Positions 1 through 12,800 are shown, numbered from the stretch's first letter. The stretch is DNA of 42,080 bases from Perkinsus marinus ATCC 50983 (GCF_000006405.1 NW_003202385.1:77222-119301); one strand, 5' to 3'. Notes: generated from the sequence alone by a model not told the origin. Numbers and translations: made by a program.

Positions 1-609
1 ACAGTCTCCTCACATTCATACTTCTCCCCTCATTCCAGCCGCATCTTCCAGAGAGCCATCAGGAATGCTGCTGACCTCGGACACATAGTTGTTGCTGCTG
101 CCGGGAATGATGATCTGAATCTGGATCAGTTCCCAGCATACCCTTGTTCCTATGCACCATCGATCCCGTCCTTGCTTTGTGTCGCCGCTAGCACTTCGAC
201 AACAGCTTCACCGGTATCGATCGCCTCCTTCTCTAACATAGGCTCTGCTGTTAACATTGTTGCTCCCGGCGTCAACATACTCTCGACGTACCTTTTAGGC
301 TCGTATGCTTATCTCAGTGGTACATCGATGGCCACCCCTCAAGTTGCCGGCGTTGCTGCATTACTGGCTGCATTGGGCTTGGGTGGACAGAGGATCACAG
401 ACTCTATAACACGGTCTCGTACCGCAACCCTGAGCAACCGGTTAAATTTGAATAACCTGGGGGAATTGGACGCTTTGAATGCGGTCAATATCGGTCTTGG
501 ACAGCCGACCAGCCCTCCGACGCCGCCATCTAGCGCGAGATTCTCAACGCTTATCTCCGCGTGGAGTCTTGGGCTCTTATTTGTTATAACGGAGCGATTC
601 GCTTTCTAG
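1..609 (+). CDS. Subtilisin-like serine protease (S8), C-terminal part
   Basis: Secreted-type subtilase, cut by the window's left edge. The frame is open from base 1, but a pyrimidine-rich tract ending in AG at 37-38 looks like an intron acceptor, so the exon probably starts at 39. Visible family landmarks are the oxyanion-hole segment VVAAAGND (about 90-115) and the catalytic-serine block GTSMATPQVAG (about 318-350), the latter followed by the usual small-residue helix. The catalytic Asp and His lie upstream, outside the window. The protein ends in a Pro/Ser/Thr linker and a hydrophobic tail (LGLLFVITERFAF), which could be a short membrane anchor or simply the end. The stop is at 607-609. 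Family identity is solid; substrate and location are not shown. Confidence 0.93.
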   Translation, partial: TVSSHSYFSPHSSRIFQRAIRNAADLGHIVVAAAGNDDLNLDQFPAYPCSYAPSIPSLLCVAASTSTTASPVSIASFSNIGSAVNIVAPGVNILSTYLLGSYAYLSGTSMATPQVAGVAALLAALGLGGQRITDSITRSRTATLSNRLNLNNLGELDALNAVNIGLGQPTSPPTPPSSARFSTLISAWSLGLLFVITERFAF

Positions 610-1074
610 CGATGTTGCTGCAACATGTACTCTTTGGAATACATTGCCCACGAGGCCACTTTTCAACTCACAAGTGAGGACTACAAAAAGTATAGCAAGT
701 CCCTGCGTTCGTGTGTTTGGTTATTTGTCAATAATGAGCAGCTCTCAACTCATGAAGGTATGAGACTTCCTCGGAAGCCGCGTAGAAGACACTCCTTATA
801 CCGCGAGTCAATCTGGGATTGGCGGTGCTGTGTGAAGCAGTAAATAGTTAGTGAACGAATTTGCAAATCGAGTACACTGACATAGTGACTTGAAGGATGA
901 GATCGATGCCTCAGTCTTGTTATGAGAAGTGAAGTATAAGAACAGTATTCATTGCCAGAGGTATTGAACTAGTCAACGTTGGTACGTAGATGTCTTCCCA
1001 AGCACGGCTAGCGAGTATCTGGAACGGCATTGGTTCTCATGATATTGGCAACACGAATCAACGCCGAAACAGTC

Positions 1075-1109
1075 ATCCCTGGGAGGGTCGGTGAGGACCT
1101 CCCAGGGAT
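1075..1109. repeat. 12-bp perfect inverted repeat (hairpin)
   Basis: Arms ATCCCTGGGAGG (1075-1086) and CCTCCCAGGGAT (1098-1109) flank an 11-nt loop. It lies in non-coding sequence. It could be an RNA hairpin or a short foldback; nothing nearby decides. Confidence 0.6.
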
Positions 1110-1616
1110 TGCTCGTTCCTTGTTTCTACAGAATTTATTCCAACAGTGCAGCACTCGGATGAGTCAGTCGAACTAAGATAGGCCTGTTGCTAGGGAAGCA
1201 AGAGAATTGTCCTCAGTCCGAAAGTTCCATTCACTCATCAGTGACATACGGTGTGTCCCATCAGACACACTATTTCGAACCTCTCTGGTGAGGCTCACAA
1301 AATAACAACGTGGCAGAAAGGCTTCTACTGGAGAGTCTTAGCGGTTCGCGAATCGCGTGTCTACCCCCCAAAGGATACTTTCGTGAGGGGCAATGGAGGC
1401 GGTCTTCGCGAGCCACCTGGCCAGGACGAAAACCGCAATAGCAGATTCAATTCAACCGTAGAAATGTGGACTCCGTTACGAATATTATACAACCAAACAC
1501 CTTGAGACTCCAGTGAAGATGTGCTTCCGACGATGCAGCACACTGATTGTGTGACATTATGTCAATCGAGGGCGTTGATGTTGTGTATTACCGTCCATAC
1601 TCTACCAATGGTAAAG

Positions 1617-1650
1617 TACCATCTCGCAGTACGAGATGGTAATAATTACC
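1617..1650. repeat. Two overlapping palindromes
   Basis: A 10-bp stem (TACCATCTCG at 1617-1626, complement at 1632-1641) overlaps a second one (GGTAAT at 1638-1643, ATTACC at 1645-1650). The two structures share bases 1638-1641, so only one can form fully at a time. Confidence 0.55.
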
Positions 1651-2782
1651 GGGTAGTTTACCCCATCATGGGATATGTCGGCTGCAACAAGTTTCGCCAA
1701 ATCGGATTACGCCTAATCGTTGCCAACCGGATTTCAAGGGGAGTTGAGATGTTTTCAGGCGAAACGTGTTATGGTAGCGGATATCACCAAGTTGTCAATA
1801 TCAGAGTGGAAACAGGAATGACCAACTTTTTGGTGAGGTTTTCGGTTTGTTGGCGAGAACAAGTTGGTGGTTGTAATCTGTGCCTTTACCGCCCCCGCCA
1901 AGAGGGCGGCGGGAACAGATATCGCCGAGATGGCGTTTTCTTGCTGGATACAGGTTCTGCCAATTGGTCAATGAAGCAGGTTACACCACATCATCTGCTG
2001 AAGTTATCGTCGCTTTGAAGTGCTATTACTCGTGTATCCGTATTGAGTCGCCAGCACGCATAGGTCCTCATTTTGATTCGATAATTTCGAGTGTGCGCGA
2101 GTACGTGAGTGCGTGCAAATTATTTCTCAACAACCAGAAAAAGTTAGAAGGCGGCGATAGAATCAATTGGAAGCTTAATGGGTGGGTATACCATCTATTA
2201 GTATGAGAATCCCAAAGTATATGCGTGGGAAACATTTCTTGCATGTCGAGGCTGGGGTTTGAACCAGGGACCTATCCCGCGCCACAGGGGCAAGCACGAC
2301 AGACGGTCCAAACCCATAAAGTTTTCTCGGTAGCGAGCTCCGCCACTTTGTCAAGTAGGCCAGGTTTGTTCAAATGCCATCAAAGTTGTCGGCCTTATTT
2401 AGAAAGGTCGTCCACTCCTGTTGATCAAGCAGAAATCACCAACATCATCTTTCCATAGTCTGGTACAAGGGACAGGTTTCCGCGTACGGGCGAGCGCATT
2501 TCAAAATTTGGCGAAGCGCCATCAGCAGAAAATTGTGTGGAATCCGGTTGGTATTCTTCGAGTTGGTGTTTTCCCGTTTACGGAGGGGTCTGTACCGCAT
2601 TTTGCCAAATCCAGATTTGGCCAACCAAAAAGTAGTTTCGCCAAGTTTGGCGAGTTGGTGAAACCGCATATGTTGAAGCTTTGGGTCATACCGAGTTGAG
2701 GTTAAGTAATCTGTAGGGGCTTCCTCGTCTTCGATCTTCGACCTCTTGAGTTGCGCCTGCGCAGTCTTGTACCCATTATCAT

Positions 2783-4039
2783 ATGGCAGATAGTCCCAAA
2801 ACAGTTATTGATGTAACAAACTCGCCCAAAGGTCTGGGGTGGATGAGAGCTGTTAGTATGATCGTCATGGGCTGTGTCGGAGTTGGGATCTTAGCACTAC
2901 CGCGTACAGCAGCTTTCGCTGGTTGGCTCGCCGCCTTGCTTGGTCTCATTTTCGCCGGACTCGTCAATCTCTACAATAACATTATTCTATGGCGTACTCT
3001 TTTCCTCACCGCCCAGGGTGAAGATCGAGTGGCTAGGTCTTACGAGCATGCAGTTCGATCTACCTTTGGTGTCGGCGGCTCGATCTACAGCGGAATCATT
3101 GTGCATGTCCTGCTCATTTCCGTGTGTGTCGCGATGCTTATTTTGATGGGGAGTACTACTGAGGCTATGACACGAGTCCTCAATAGACAAGCCTGGATTG
3201 CTCTGTGGACACTTGTGGGTATCCCTTTCTCGTGGATAAAGGAAGTTAAAGATGTTGGCTTCATTGCAGTCTTTGGTGTCACATCTGCTTCTGCGATGGT
3301 GATCGTTATAATTGTTGCATCGGCTGACAGAATGGTTACTGATGGTATCTCTGAAAGCCTTGCTGTCGTGCCCAGCGATGCTTTGGAGTTTATAGCGGCC
3401 TTAGCCTCATACTTCTATGTCTACAGTTTCACCGCTGCGTCACCCACTATTTGCTATCATATGACCAAGCCCGAGAACTTCCCCAAAACGGTGGTGGTTG
3501 CAACTATCTTCATCACACTATTGTATTCATCTGTGATGGAGCTGGGATACGTGGGCTACGGTCAGTTCATAGCGACAGTCGATACAATTGTGGACGCGAT
3601 TTCCCCGCCTGGACAGACACTTGACGTATTTGGGTGGCTCATCAACATTACAGTACTTGCAGTCATGTTGCCACACTACCTGGTTCAATTCACACCGACA
3701 GCCAAACAAATCGACAGAATGTCTTCCCACATCGGTGAAAGAAAGGGGTGGTCTACCAAACGCTGCAAAGTCACGGCGCTTGTTTGTCGAACTCTCCTTG
3801 TGATAGCCGAAGGAGGTCTCGCTATAGTCATTCCCAAGGTCAGTAGTATTGTAAGTCTTATAGGCGCTTTTTGCTCGACCCAGGTTACAATTCTCTTTCC
3901 CATAGCCTGCTACATGAAGGTAAAGAGGCAGCACCAGCTGCCTTGGCCTCTATGGGAGATACTCGTCCACGCCTTGTTCACTATGGTTGCCTTCGTTATA
4001 ATGGGAATAGGAATCTACGGCGCGATCATCCATTTCTGA
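2783..4039 (+). CDS. Amino acid/auxin permease (AAAP) family transporter
   Basis: A 418-residue integral membrane protein of the AAAP/AVT (SLC36/38-like) family, expected to carry neutral or cationic amino acids across the plasma or vacuolar membrane. The N-terminal hallmark is present: a short cytosolic leader, then MIVMGCVGVGILALPRT, the unwound first helix with its G-[IV]-G-I-L-x-L-P motif. About ten to eleven hydrophobic helices follow, and the length is normal for the family. The start at 2783 is the first ATG of a frame open to the stop without interruption, and its leader suits a cytosolic N-terminus. The gene has no intron, unlike almost every other gene here. Substrate cannot be read from the sequence. 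Confidence 0.95.
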   Translation: MADSPKTVIDVTNSPKGLGWMRAVSMIVMGCVGVGILALPRTAAFAGWLAALLGLIFAGLVNLYNNIILWRTLFLTAQGEDRVARSYEHAVRSTFGVGGSIYSGIIVHVLLISVCVAMLILMGSTTEAMTRVLNRQAWIALWTLVGIPFSWIKEVKDVGFIAVFGVTSASAMVIVIIVASADRMVTDGISESLAVVPSDALEFIAALASYFYVYSFTAASPTICYHMTKPENFPKTVVVATIFITLLYSSVMELGYVGYGQFIATVDTIVDAISPPGQTLDVFGWLINITVLAVMLPHYLVQFTPTAKQIDRMSSHIGERKGWSTKRCKVTALVCRTLLVIAEGGLAIVIPKVSSIVSLIGAFCSTQVTILFPIACYMKVKRQHQLPWPLWEILVHALFTMVAFVIMGIGIYGAIIHF

Positions 4040-5364
4040 GGATCTAAAAGCACGGACCACGCCGTATGATTTGATTCAAGCGGATTAAGGCTTCTTCAGG
4101 AAGCTTCGTTACGAGTCGTCTCTCTCGTTTGCTGTCGAACGTCTGAGTCGTCGTCATGGCTTCGGTCTTTGTGCACTATATTCCCATGTTAAGAATATTG
4201 AGTGTCACACATCTCGTTTGATATGAATTATCATTGAGTCCAATCGCTCGCCTCAGATTTCCTTTTTGAATTATATTTGTCAGTTTCGAGCTTATAGATC
4301 TCATTGTTTAGTTCATTTATTCGAGGGATTCAACTAGTCGATCACGAGTAGGGCACTGAGGCGCAACATTCTCATAAGCAGCGACCAGATCAGCACCCCT
4401 CGTTCCGACTCGATAGCACGATACAGAACAAGCACGATTGTGAGTCTCTCAGCTAAAGACGTTTACTTGTTGAAGGATGATGGCGAGAAGCAGACAGGCT
4501 TTTACGATAGGTCTTAGCGTACGAGAATCGCTTGTGACCATGAAGACAGATGAACGATGAGAATACCATACTAGGTAACGTCTAGGGTGAAGGCACTACT
4601 AGAGTCATGTGCACTTTTGTACTGCCGCTATCGGACGAAAACACTACTTCTTGAAGATGGTAATGCTCATGTGAAAATCACACTGTGAATGCTTTCAAAT
4701 TATTGAAAAGTGATCAGGTGACCACCAAAAGTGGGAACACCGCGGTAGTTCTTTGAAGTTGTGCTCCAATCTCGCAGGCCACTACCGGAACGTTCCCCAG
4801 CATCTCCTATACTATCTCCAGTTCGGGTTGGGCGTATTTTCTATTGCTGCTGCTGCTGAGCTTCTACTGGTATAATCTAAGGGCCTCGAGGACCACTTTT
4901 GTTAAGTCGCATAACTGTGTAGAACCTCACCCTGAACAATACCCCTCCATCGTTTATGGATGTACCGTCTCTCAGCGTTCCTCCTTATATCAGATGATGA
5001 CCATCATCTTGCGTTCAGAGGTCGAACTCATGACGGTAAGAATTCCGCCTGTACGACTACTTTACTCGTCCAATACCATATCGACATGAAGTAACACAAG
5101 ATACATCACATTAAAGTAGGCAAGCAGCCAAACGAGTGATCGGCAGAGAAAGCTCACAGCCAGCGTTCGTAAGTGTGATGTTGCCTGTTCTTTATTGTTG
5201 TAGTCTTTGCATCATTCGTGGAGGACCATTCCACGTGAACACTAACTCGAACAAAACACTGGAGATGAGCGGAACTTCTAATTCTATCACTGTATGGACA
5301 CGGCGACTTCAATCTCTAAACTTGGCATCATGGGAGTGTTACTAGCGATAGGCGAAAGGCCCCA
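4040..5364. other. Intergenic, no gene recognised
   Basis: About 1.3 kb downstream of the transporter. It is AT-richer than the genes and contains only short frames with frequent stops on both strands. I see no domain, exon chain or repeat worth naming. Confidence 0.45.
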
Positions 5365-5950
5365 ATGGCCGTTGTATCAAATGAGGAGGTCGACTCAAGT
5401 TTGTTGAGTACGGGGAGACCTGAAGACCCTTCAAAGTTATACCACACAAGCTGTAGATGAATACGTGATTGCTCGGCCGCTGTATCGGCTGGACACTCGA
5501 GCTACGCGTCGGAACTGGTGTCCATGTACTCTGCCTCTGTGGCATGGGAGATATGCGCCCAATTTGGAAGTTCACAGGGTTGAACTCGCTAAAGGAGCTG
5601 GCGTATGCTGAGTTCCCCCGCGGCACTGCATGCAGTGCCTGAGGTGGAGGCTATCTCTTCTCCCACTGAATACTCACCGGTTGTGACTGTGTATGTACGT
5701 TGCTTCGAGTGAGCTTCGACCGAGGAGGCGTTTCTGACGTAGCCGTCGACGGCACCACAGTCGGTGTTGTGTTCCCTCCTGATAACGGGAAAGAACAATT
5801 TCGGCAAACTCCAGCACGTACCGAGACCATAGGCGAAAGTTGCAGCATTGGCAGACGTGTACAGCTGCTGCCGCTTCCCGATACCCTGACGAGGAAGTGC
5901 TTCCATGGAGTACGAATGACTGTGTTTACTGTCGGTGGCGGCATTCTTGA
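5365..5950 (+). CDS. Probable multi-exon gene, unrecognised
   Basis: Several protein-like stretches follow one another on the + strand. An ATG at 5365 opens MAVVSNEEVDSSLLSTGRP. Later come SELVSMYSASVAWEICAQF (about 5510-5577), PEVEAISSPTEYSPVVTVY (about 5640-5695) and, towards the end, YPDEEVLPWSTNDCVYCRW, with a stop near 5950. The pieces are in different frames, as expected for exons separated by 40-60 nt introns. Two alternative frames in 5510-5600 both look coding, so I could not fix the splice sites. No family recognised. It converges on the minus-strand gene ending at 6000. Confidence 0.4.
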
Positions 5951-5999
5951 TATCTTCTGGCTCTGCGACATACAGGGTGATGATGATGATGCTTTGAAG

Positions 6000-6759
6000 T
6001 CAATTTGTGGTATCTAGTTGAAGCCTTTCACGACCTCCAAAATTCAACTTTCACGGGAAGAATCGAGACAGTATCTCCTTCTATCACCGAGTTGAGAGCA
6101 CGTCCTCTCGATTGTAGTTCTACCACACCAGTGGGTCAGTGAATTGCAAGATACTGTTCGTGACCCTGGAGACTAACCTTAGGAGGAAGCCTCTGCGTGA
6201 CTTCTTCGCATTTCATTTGCATCTGGTTGACCGTGCTCTTCAATGTTTCCAGCCTGGAGGAGGATGAGCATCCAGATACCCACGGGATGACCCACTCTCG
6301 CGCCATGCGGGCCATAGAGACCGTTTCAAAGGAGTCGTTAATACTCCTCGAGATACTGGCTGAGCTGTCGAACTCTCGTAAGGATCGAGCTGCGGTCAAT
6401 ATTCAGAACTGCCATCACAGAAGTTCTCCCAACCTTCCGGTGTGGTCCGTGGCCAGTCGTCACTCTCTTGGTCCTCCTCGACGGTGAGCAGATCTAGATC
6501 GGCGGCTGTACGCAGGCCGCGAACCGAGGATGGGACCGATAGTGGGAAGACACCTAGGGGGAGGGAAGCCGCTCGGAGCTGCAGGGGTACTCGTACTTTC
6601 TCGGGGATATCCCCGACTCGTCGGTGTTGTTGTAGACGGTGTTGCCGAGACTAAGCTTAGTGATTTAACATTCAAATAAGCTGCTCCTGTGATAAAGGTC
6701 ATTGCTACCGGGTCTAGCTGCGATAAGTTACCTCCCTTATAGCTAGAGTGTAGAGCCAT
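6000..6759 (-). CDS. Small coiled-coil protein, seven exons
   Basis: A phase-consistent chain gives 154 residues. Exons on the minus strand: 6759-6732, 6686-6597, 6553-6434, 6389-6296, 6253-6178, 6119-6088, 6024-6000, with introns of 45, 43, 44, 42, 58 and 63 nt. The product starts MALHSSYKGG, has a Ser/Thr/Pro-rich N-terminal third, an acidic patch (TVEEDQESDDW) and then a heptad-like helix (RELETLKSTVNQMQMKCEE). The layout recalls small SNARE-like or adaptor proteins, but there is no C-terminal membrane anchor and no motif that names it. The last intron is the least certain. Confidence 0.65.
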
Positions 6760-6827
6760 TGTGACACGGCCGAACGCCCAGGCCAGCCGCGAACCTGTAT
6801 GAGGAGCTATGCGGGTGTCCAGATGGA

Positions 6828-9800
6828 TCATGGGCTCACGCCTGAAGCCAGCCAAGAGGACCAACAATCGCTTAGCTCGATGTCGACGGCCTGATCAAGA
6901 TCGTGGGGACGACCAGTACGGACATACCCCTACAGACAACCACGGCCTTCCATCTCAAGAGAGCAAGCTTGCAGAGCCGATTGGCACTAGCGGCGATGAG
7001 CATGAACCATTTCCGACGTACTCTAAGGAGAGCTCATCTTCCAGGATGAGGAGTCCGTCACTTACTGTCGCGTGAGACGCTTCCTCAAGACGTAGTTGTA
7101 CCATGCTAGGAGGGCACTGAGAAGCAGAGTAAAAGTGTTGGAGGAATATATGTTCGTTTTCCTCGGCGGAGCTTCGGAATTTCCTCACTAACTGTAAATG
7201 TTTACATACGAATTCGGGTGAAAGTGTACAGGAACCAACAAGAATTTCCCAAAATTTTCTCGGAATTTTCATATTGTCACCAACACATGCAGTTGACCAT
7301 GTGTATATTTTCCCACGCTGTAGAGTAACTTCACCGTCCTTACACATGACAACCTACCCCTTCCGAGTCGCTCTCAGTTTCGTCCTCGCCAGAGTGTGAG
7401 CACACATACAGGAGTTGTGGTACGAGGCGGCGGTAAACTCGTCCGCTAGGTCTGTGACCTGCGAGGAGGTGCGGGAAGATGAAGGGATACTCGAGTGGCG
7501 ACTGACCTCCCTCTGGTATCCGGAAGTGATACGGATGATCCTGCCGTTGAGGACGGCAGTTCTCCAGCCAAGGAAGCATCTCAAGAGGCTGATCAAAGAG
7601 GTATCCTTATTGATGGTGGTGACAGCAACTGGCTAGTACGTTGCAGTGTCACACTTCCTCACAAAGGTTGAGGAGACGAAACGCCAAGTTGCGGCTCGAC
7701 GAGGGGTTTGGTAACCCAACAGGTGAGGACGGCCAACAGGCGGCATTAAAACGACCAACTACAGTATTGCCCGAAGCTTTTGAAGTTCTCCACACAGTGT
7801 ATGCCTCGTGGTGGCCGCTCTGTCGGAACACAGTTGACCAACAGAATTGAGAATCGCTAACAGCTGGAAAGTCGACGTGTTACAAAGGGAGCATCATGAG
7901 CCCATGTCGAGGAACTCCACAGACGGTTTTTGTCGCTGATCCGCCTCCTCGTAGTGCGCTCCCATCTCCGTGAAGAAGCTCTTTTGAATTCGGAAAAGCT
8001 CCCCTAAGTATTTCTCTACCCGATAGCGACGATCTTGCCTGTCGAAGCTAGCCTGCTGGCGGATTCATCTCTACTACTCCCTCAACCGGTCCGCTTACCC
8101 GTGCATTGTCCCGGATGGCCTCCGTCACGCCCACAAAGGTGCTCTCAGCCTCTGCTACTTGTCGAGCCCGTTCATAGAGCTCTGATGAAAGTCTCTGAGA
8201 CGTAGCCACTAGCCGATCGTCGTCGCCATTATCAGCGTTCGAGTGTGCCGTCTGGAGGGAGGCATGGGTTGACCTGATGCCGCAGCCAGAAGAGGATCCT
8301 TTCTAGTAAGGTAGCCACCTCCTTCGTATCCTCTCAGCCACAACACCACGCCGTCTGTCCAGGCGCTCTCTCATCCTCACAAGCGCCGAGTACTGCTGGT
8401 CTCTCTGGTGCAGCTTCACGAGGACCTCCGAGAGGTTTCTGAGGTCCTCATCGAGAGTAGCCGTGAGGGTTCGGATAGCTGCACCAGGGGCTTGAGCATG
8501 CGTGTAAACCAGATGTGTATCGCAGACCTTTGCATGTCTTCTCTGATGTGTTGCAAGAGGTTTCAGCGATCAGCCTCAGCCTTCTCATGGCCCCATCAAC
8601 GACATCGCCACCGTCTGAAGGTTGCAACTCCGCGAACGAGAGGGAGCGCTTTACGACAGTTTGCTCTGATAAGCATCGAGTGATAGCCTCCAGTGCAGCA
8701 GCACAGCTTCTACCGAGCCGGCGCACCTCCATACGGTTGAGTAGTAGTGCGTCTGTATGAGCAGCAAAGCCGATAGCCGCACCCTTCACCGTCTTCAATA
8801 ACCTGAGGGCCACACCTCTTACACACAGTAGTAGACTTCATAGTGTGAGCTCTCCCAGTCGGAGGCGACCACGACCTACTGCCGCTCAGCAATGACAAAT
8901 GCTCGCAATGCGGCCAGGGAGTCCTCGGGTATTGGGCTCATCGCCTCTATGAGCTCTTCCTCCTCATCATCACTGGCTCGACCACCACCGCTACAGTGTT
9001 GAGAGGAGGAGGAGGCGAAGACCTACGGTAGCCACCTCCTGCAGTGTATCCCCTCCACTGCTTTCCTAACATTAGATCCGCTCTCCCACATGGTCGATAA
9101 CCTCTCGGCCATGCTCCTATGGTAGGACCCCATTTGGCTTCTACTCTCAGTGGAGGGCCTCAAATAACTACACATTGAGTGGCTGTGGGCATCTAGGGAA
9201 GCTGTGTCGTACTTGTTGATGGTGTTGGCCGTCTCGCTGACCGTATCAGAGATATAGTCGGTCCAGGCCTCCACTACTGGGGCCTCTCCTGAAGAGCCGT
9301 GGCATTGTCCAGGACCCCTCAGTGTTGAAGTGGAGAAGCAGCTGCTAAGCTCATTAGTGCATTATTGACTTCAACCAAAGGGCTGTCAGTTTATCACAAC
9401 ACAGCAGTAGGAACAAGGCCTCGTTCACCTTCTCGTCCTCCTGCCTTCTGCAGAAGGTGATGACGAGCAATGTCTACTACGTATCGCTTTGTTCAGGAAG
9501 ATAGTCGCCATCAAGCCTCAATAGTCGTCTCAAACATAATAGGATTGAGAGCAGGTCACATACGGGTAGATTGGAAGGCCACTGGGTACACATATCGTAC
9601 ATACTGACGGCTCTCCGAGATCTCCAGCTACGCTACTACTACAGCTTCGCCTCTATCATATAAGTAGCCGATCTCGATGACATCAGGTCATCGGAAGGTA
9701 GGACATCTCAAGGACATCGATGATGTCATCCTTCACCAGCTGAGTATGCTCTTCCTGCCAGACTTTGATCTCCTCCAGTCTCCTACACCCGATGTTTGTA

Positions 9801-12800
9801 CTCTCATTGTGTAGAGCAGATGTGTTCCTATAGCTCATTCTAGTGCTGCTCGTAGCTCGATACTTGAGGTGAGGCGCTCCTGCCTATGCCCACCTAGTTG
9901 CCGAGAGGCGTGACTGATGTATGTACGACGATTCTGCTTTGGTTGACCAACTCCTCAAAGTCTCGAAATTGGGCTGTTCCACATAACTTCCCATCCTGGC
10001 AGCCATACTATCGCTATAGTAGCTCCTGCACTCTACAGGTCTAACCTGACCAGGACCTAGAGCCATGCTTAGTAGGTCGATGATGATTTCAGGGCCGTTT
10101 CAACTATGTTGAGAACATCAACACCGTCAAGGAGAGGAGGGCCTCTGGGGCTATCGCTGCTGCTGCTGCTGCTAAGGGGGTTGACCTTTCAACCATTGCG
10201 AATGGACAGAAACTGCAGTCTCGCTCATACGACATAACAACTCAACAACCTGCTCACTACGACAACTACTTAGTGTCATGGGACTCATCGTCATTAACAC
10301 GGTCGAGGTCGAGTTGGACCGTCTTGATAGCCGTTGCCACAGCAGCTGCATTACGCAGTGTACGCTCTAGCTCCTCCCTGGTCTCGGCGTGCCTTTGCCT
10401 TTCTATCATCAACTCCTAACAGGGGCATACCATAACACGCGGTAAGACTTGCCATCGACGCCCACCTCCTTCAAAGCATGGCTGCTGGCAGTCCCATTAT
10501 CGAATGCTGTGGCAAGCGCGGAGAGCTCCTCCCGCAATGAGCAGATCTCAGCCTCATATACAGCCGGCCCGGCCTCCAGCTGCTGCTGCTGCTCCTCTGA
10601 TACGCCTCGACAGGCATCAGCCGTCTTCTCCCTAATACAAGATTCACGAATATCGCCCTCAAGATGTACTCATCACCTCTCGGCCCGTATGAGCTTCTCC
10701 TTCAACTTTGCATTCTCCAACAACAACTTCCGCAGTTCCACATCCCTCGCCTTAGCCTTCTGACGGAAGACCTCTTCCAGCGCGGAGGATGCTATGATGC
10801 CTCCTACCTTTCCCTTCATCTCCTCTCGTTGCAGCTCCAGCTCCTGCATCGCTTCCCTCGACTCAGCCGCTGCAGCTGCAATGGCGACCTCACTGCAGGT
10901 AAGCTGATCGAGTACGGTGTATGAAACGGTCGTCGTCACCAAACCCACCCTCTCCTGTAGGGCAGCCACTTCCTCCCTTAACACGCTCGCCTCGCTATCG
11001 TTTTCGACCACTCCCTTCAGCCGGCCGACCTCAGCCTGCAGCGCTTCCGCCACGGACGATGCCTCAGCCTCCCGCGTCACCAATAGCATTCTGAAGATAT
11101 GCGCTCTGCATGGAGCCAGCTCGCCAACGACTAACTTTAATTTCTGCATCTCGCCTTTATGACGAGCCTCTAGCTCCTGCAGTCGGCCCTCCATGAGGCC
11201 CCTCTCCTCCTCTATCCCCCATTGCATAGCTCTCATATCCTCTGCCATCCTTTCCCCCTCTTCACACTACAACACAATAAGAGCTACCGCCACCCCATGT
11301 ACACATACCACGCCAGCCAGAACAATGACCATCCCCTGTTCAGCATCCGACCGTCTCATTGACGTCCTCTCTAGAGCCAGCTGCAAGGAGTCTATAAGTC
11401 CTTCAGAACGCCTTTGCTGCTCCTCGCTTAGTTCCATGGCCATCTTGTGCCTCTCTCGGAGTTCACATATCCTACCATCATCACCATCCATCCTCCGACG
11501 CTCTCGATGCAGCTACATCTCATTGTAGCTATCGCCCTGGCGCTTCCACTCCTCCTCCCTCGCTTCCCAAGAGGCCACTACAGTTGCTTTCTCCTCAGCC
11601 GCATCCTTCTCGTGCTTATCAAAGCTGAAGGGAAACCCTCCTCAAAGCACTACTATGCAAATAGTAACTCCTTCGAGAGGGTATCGAATTGTTCCAACAG
11701 TTCCCTATATGCCTTTTCCTTCACCAGCAAGACGTCCGCTGTCGTTCTCTTGATATCGTCAACGATGCACTCTTTAATGCACAGCTGCTCCCTCATCGTA
11801 GCTATCACCCCATTTAAGCGTTCTATCTCTGCATTCAGAGGCTCCGCCTGGTAGATCCAGGGCATGAGCCCTTCCGAGAGCAGCAACAACGTACCGTCCT
11901 CTTCAGCTCGTCTACCTCCAAGGCCAACACGTGTGCCCTCTGTGCCGTCGCGGCCTCCTTATCGTAGCGACCCTTCAAGCCTTTATACCTAATAGCCATG
12001 GGCAAGACCGGGAAGGCGAGACCATTTACTCAGCTAGCAGCTGTTGATGCCGCTCCTCTGCATGCTCCAGCTTGCTATCACCATCTCTCTGGACCCTAGT
12101 AATCCGCCTCTCCAGAGCCCGACGCTGCTCCTCAATAGCCGTCCCCATGCCGTCCACCTCAGCATACACCTTCCTCAGCCTGGACAACAGGATAAGTTTA
12201 TCCTCACCCTCGAACCAGCTACTTATTTTCTAGCTCCTTGCGAGAAGCCTCGGCACCCTCACACTTAGTCGTCCACGCCTCTATCTCCGTGTGTAGCCTT
12301 GCCTCTTCCTCAACCCATGCAGACCGCTCTGAGTAGCAGTAGGATGATCCAGCGAGATGATGCTGCTGCTACCCCTATCGTGATCTGCCAGCAGCCGCTC
12401 GACATGGACCCTCCAACACTCCCACTCCTCAGCCGCCTGCATCCTGGACGATTCAACTCGGCTCTGTAGCTCCTTGTTATCACTCTCATACCCCGCGCTG
12501 CAGAGCAGGGGGACGATCACTCCCAATAACAAGTGATACCAGCTCACGCCTTCTGCCTCCAGTTACGGTCTCGACGATCCATCTCTCTTTGAACCAGAGC
12601 TACCTTCCGAGCCTCCACCGCAGCCCTTGAGAGCAATGCCCAACAATAACAACAACATCAGCAGGGGAGGCGCACCTCTCCTGCTCAGTTCGGACCGCTG
12701 AATCCATTGCTGCTAGCTGTCCGAGGACTCGGTCGAATCTGCAGCCTCTCGTGGCTTCCTCATAATTGGATGGTAGCAGCCTACTACCCCTTCTCCTTCT

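Larger units (their letters stand above)
610..2782. other. Intergenic, no gene recognised
   Basis: About 2.2 kb between the protease and the transporter. Short open frames occur on both strands, but none shows a family motif or a phase-consistent exon chain. It holds several perfect or near-perfect inverted repeats (listed separately). The last 300 bases carry repeated TTTGGCG/CGCCAAA motifs around 2508, 2605 and 2636, including the palindrome CGCCAAGTTTGGCG. These could be promoter-proximal elements of the transporter gene, but that is a guess. Confidence 0.5.

Noticed and set aside
2235-2320. A tRNA-like B box on the minus strand (GGTTCAAACCCC)
   Set aside because: The T-stem has mismatches and no 5' acceptor strand or anticodon arm can be folded around it. 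It could be a decayed SINE head, but one box is not enough.
7641-7850. Open frames on both strands near 7650-7850 in alternative phases
   Set aside because: The helical frame (LLAILNSVGQLCSDRA ... GELQKLRAIL) joins its neighbours in phase; the others do not.
7894-7896. TGA as the end of the coiled-coil gene
   Set aside because: A 57-nt, in-phase intron removes it, and the next exons continue helical sequence in frame, so I prefer the longer gene. The short version remains possible.
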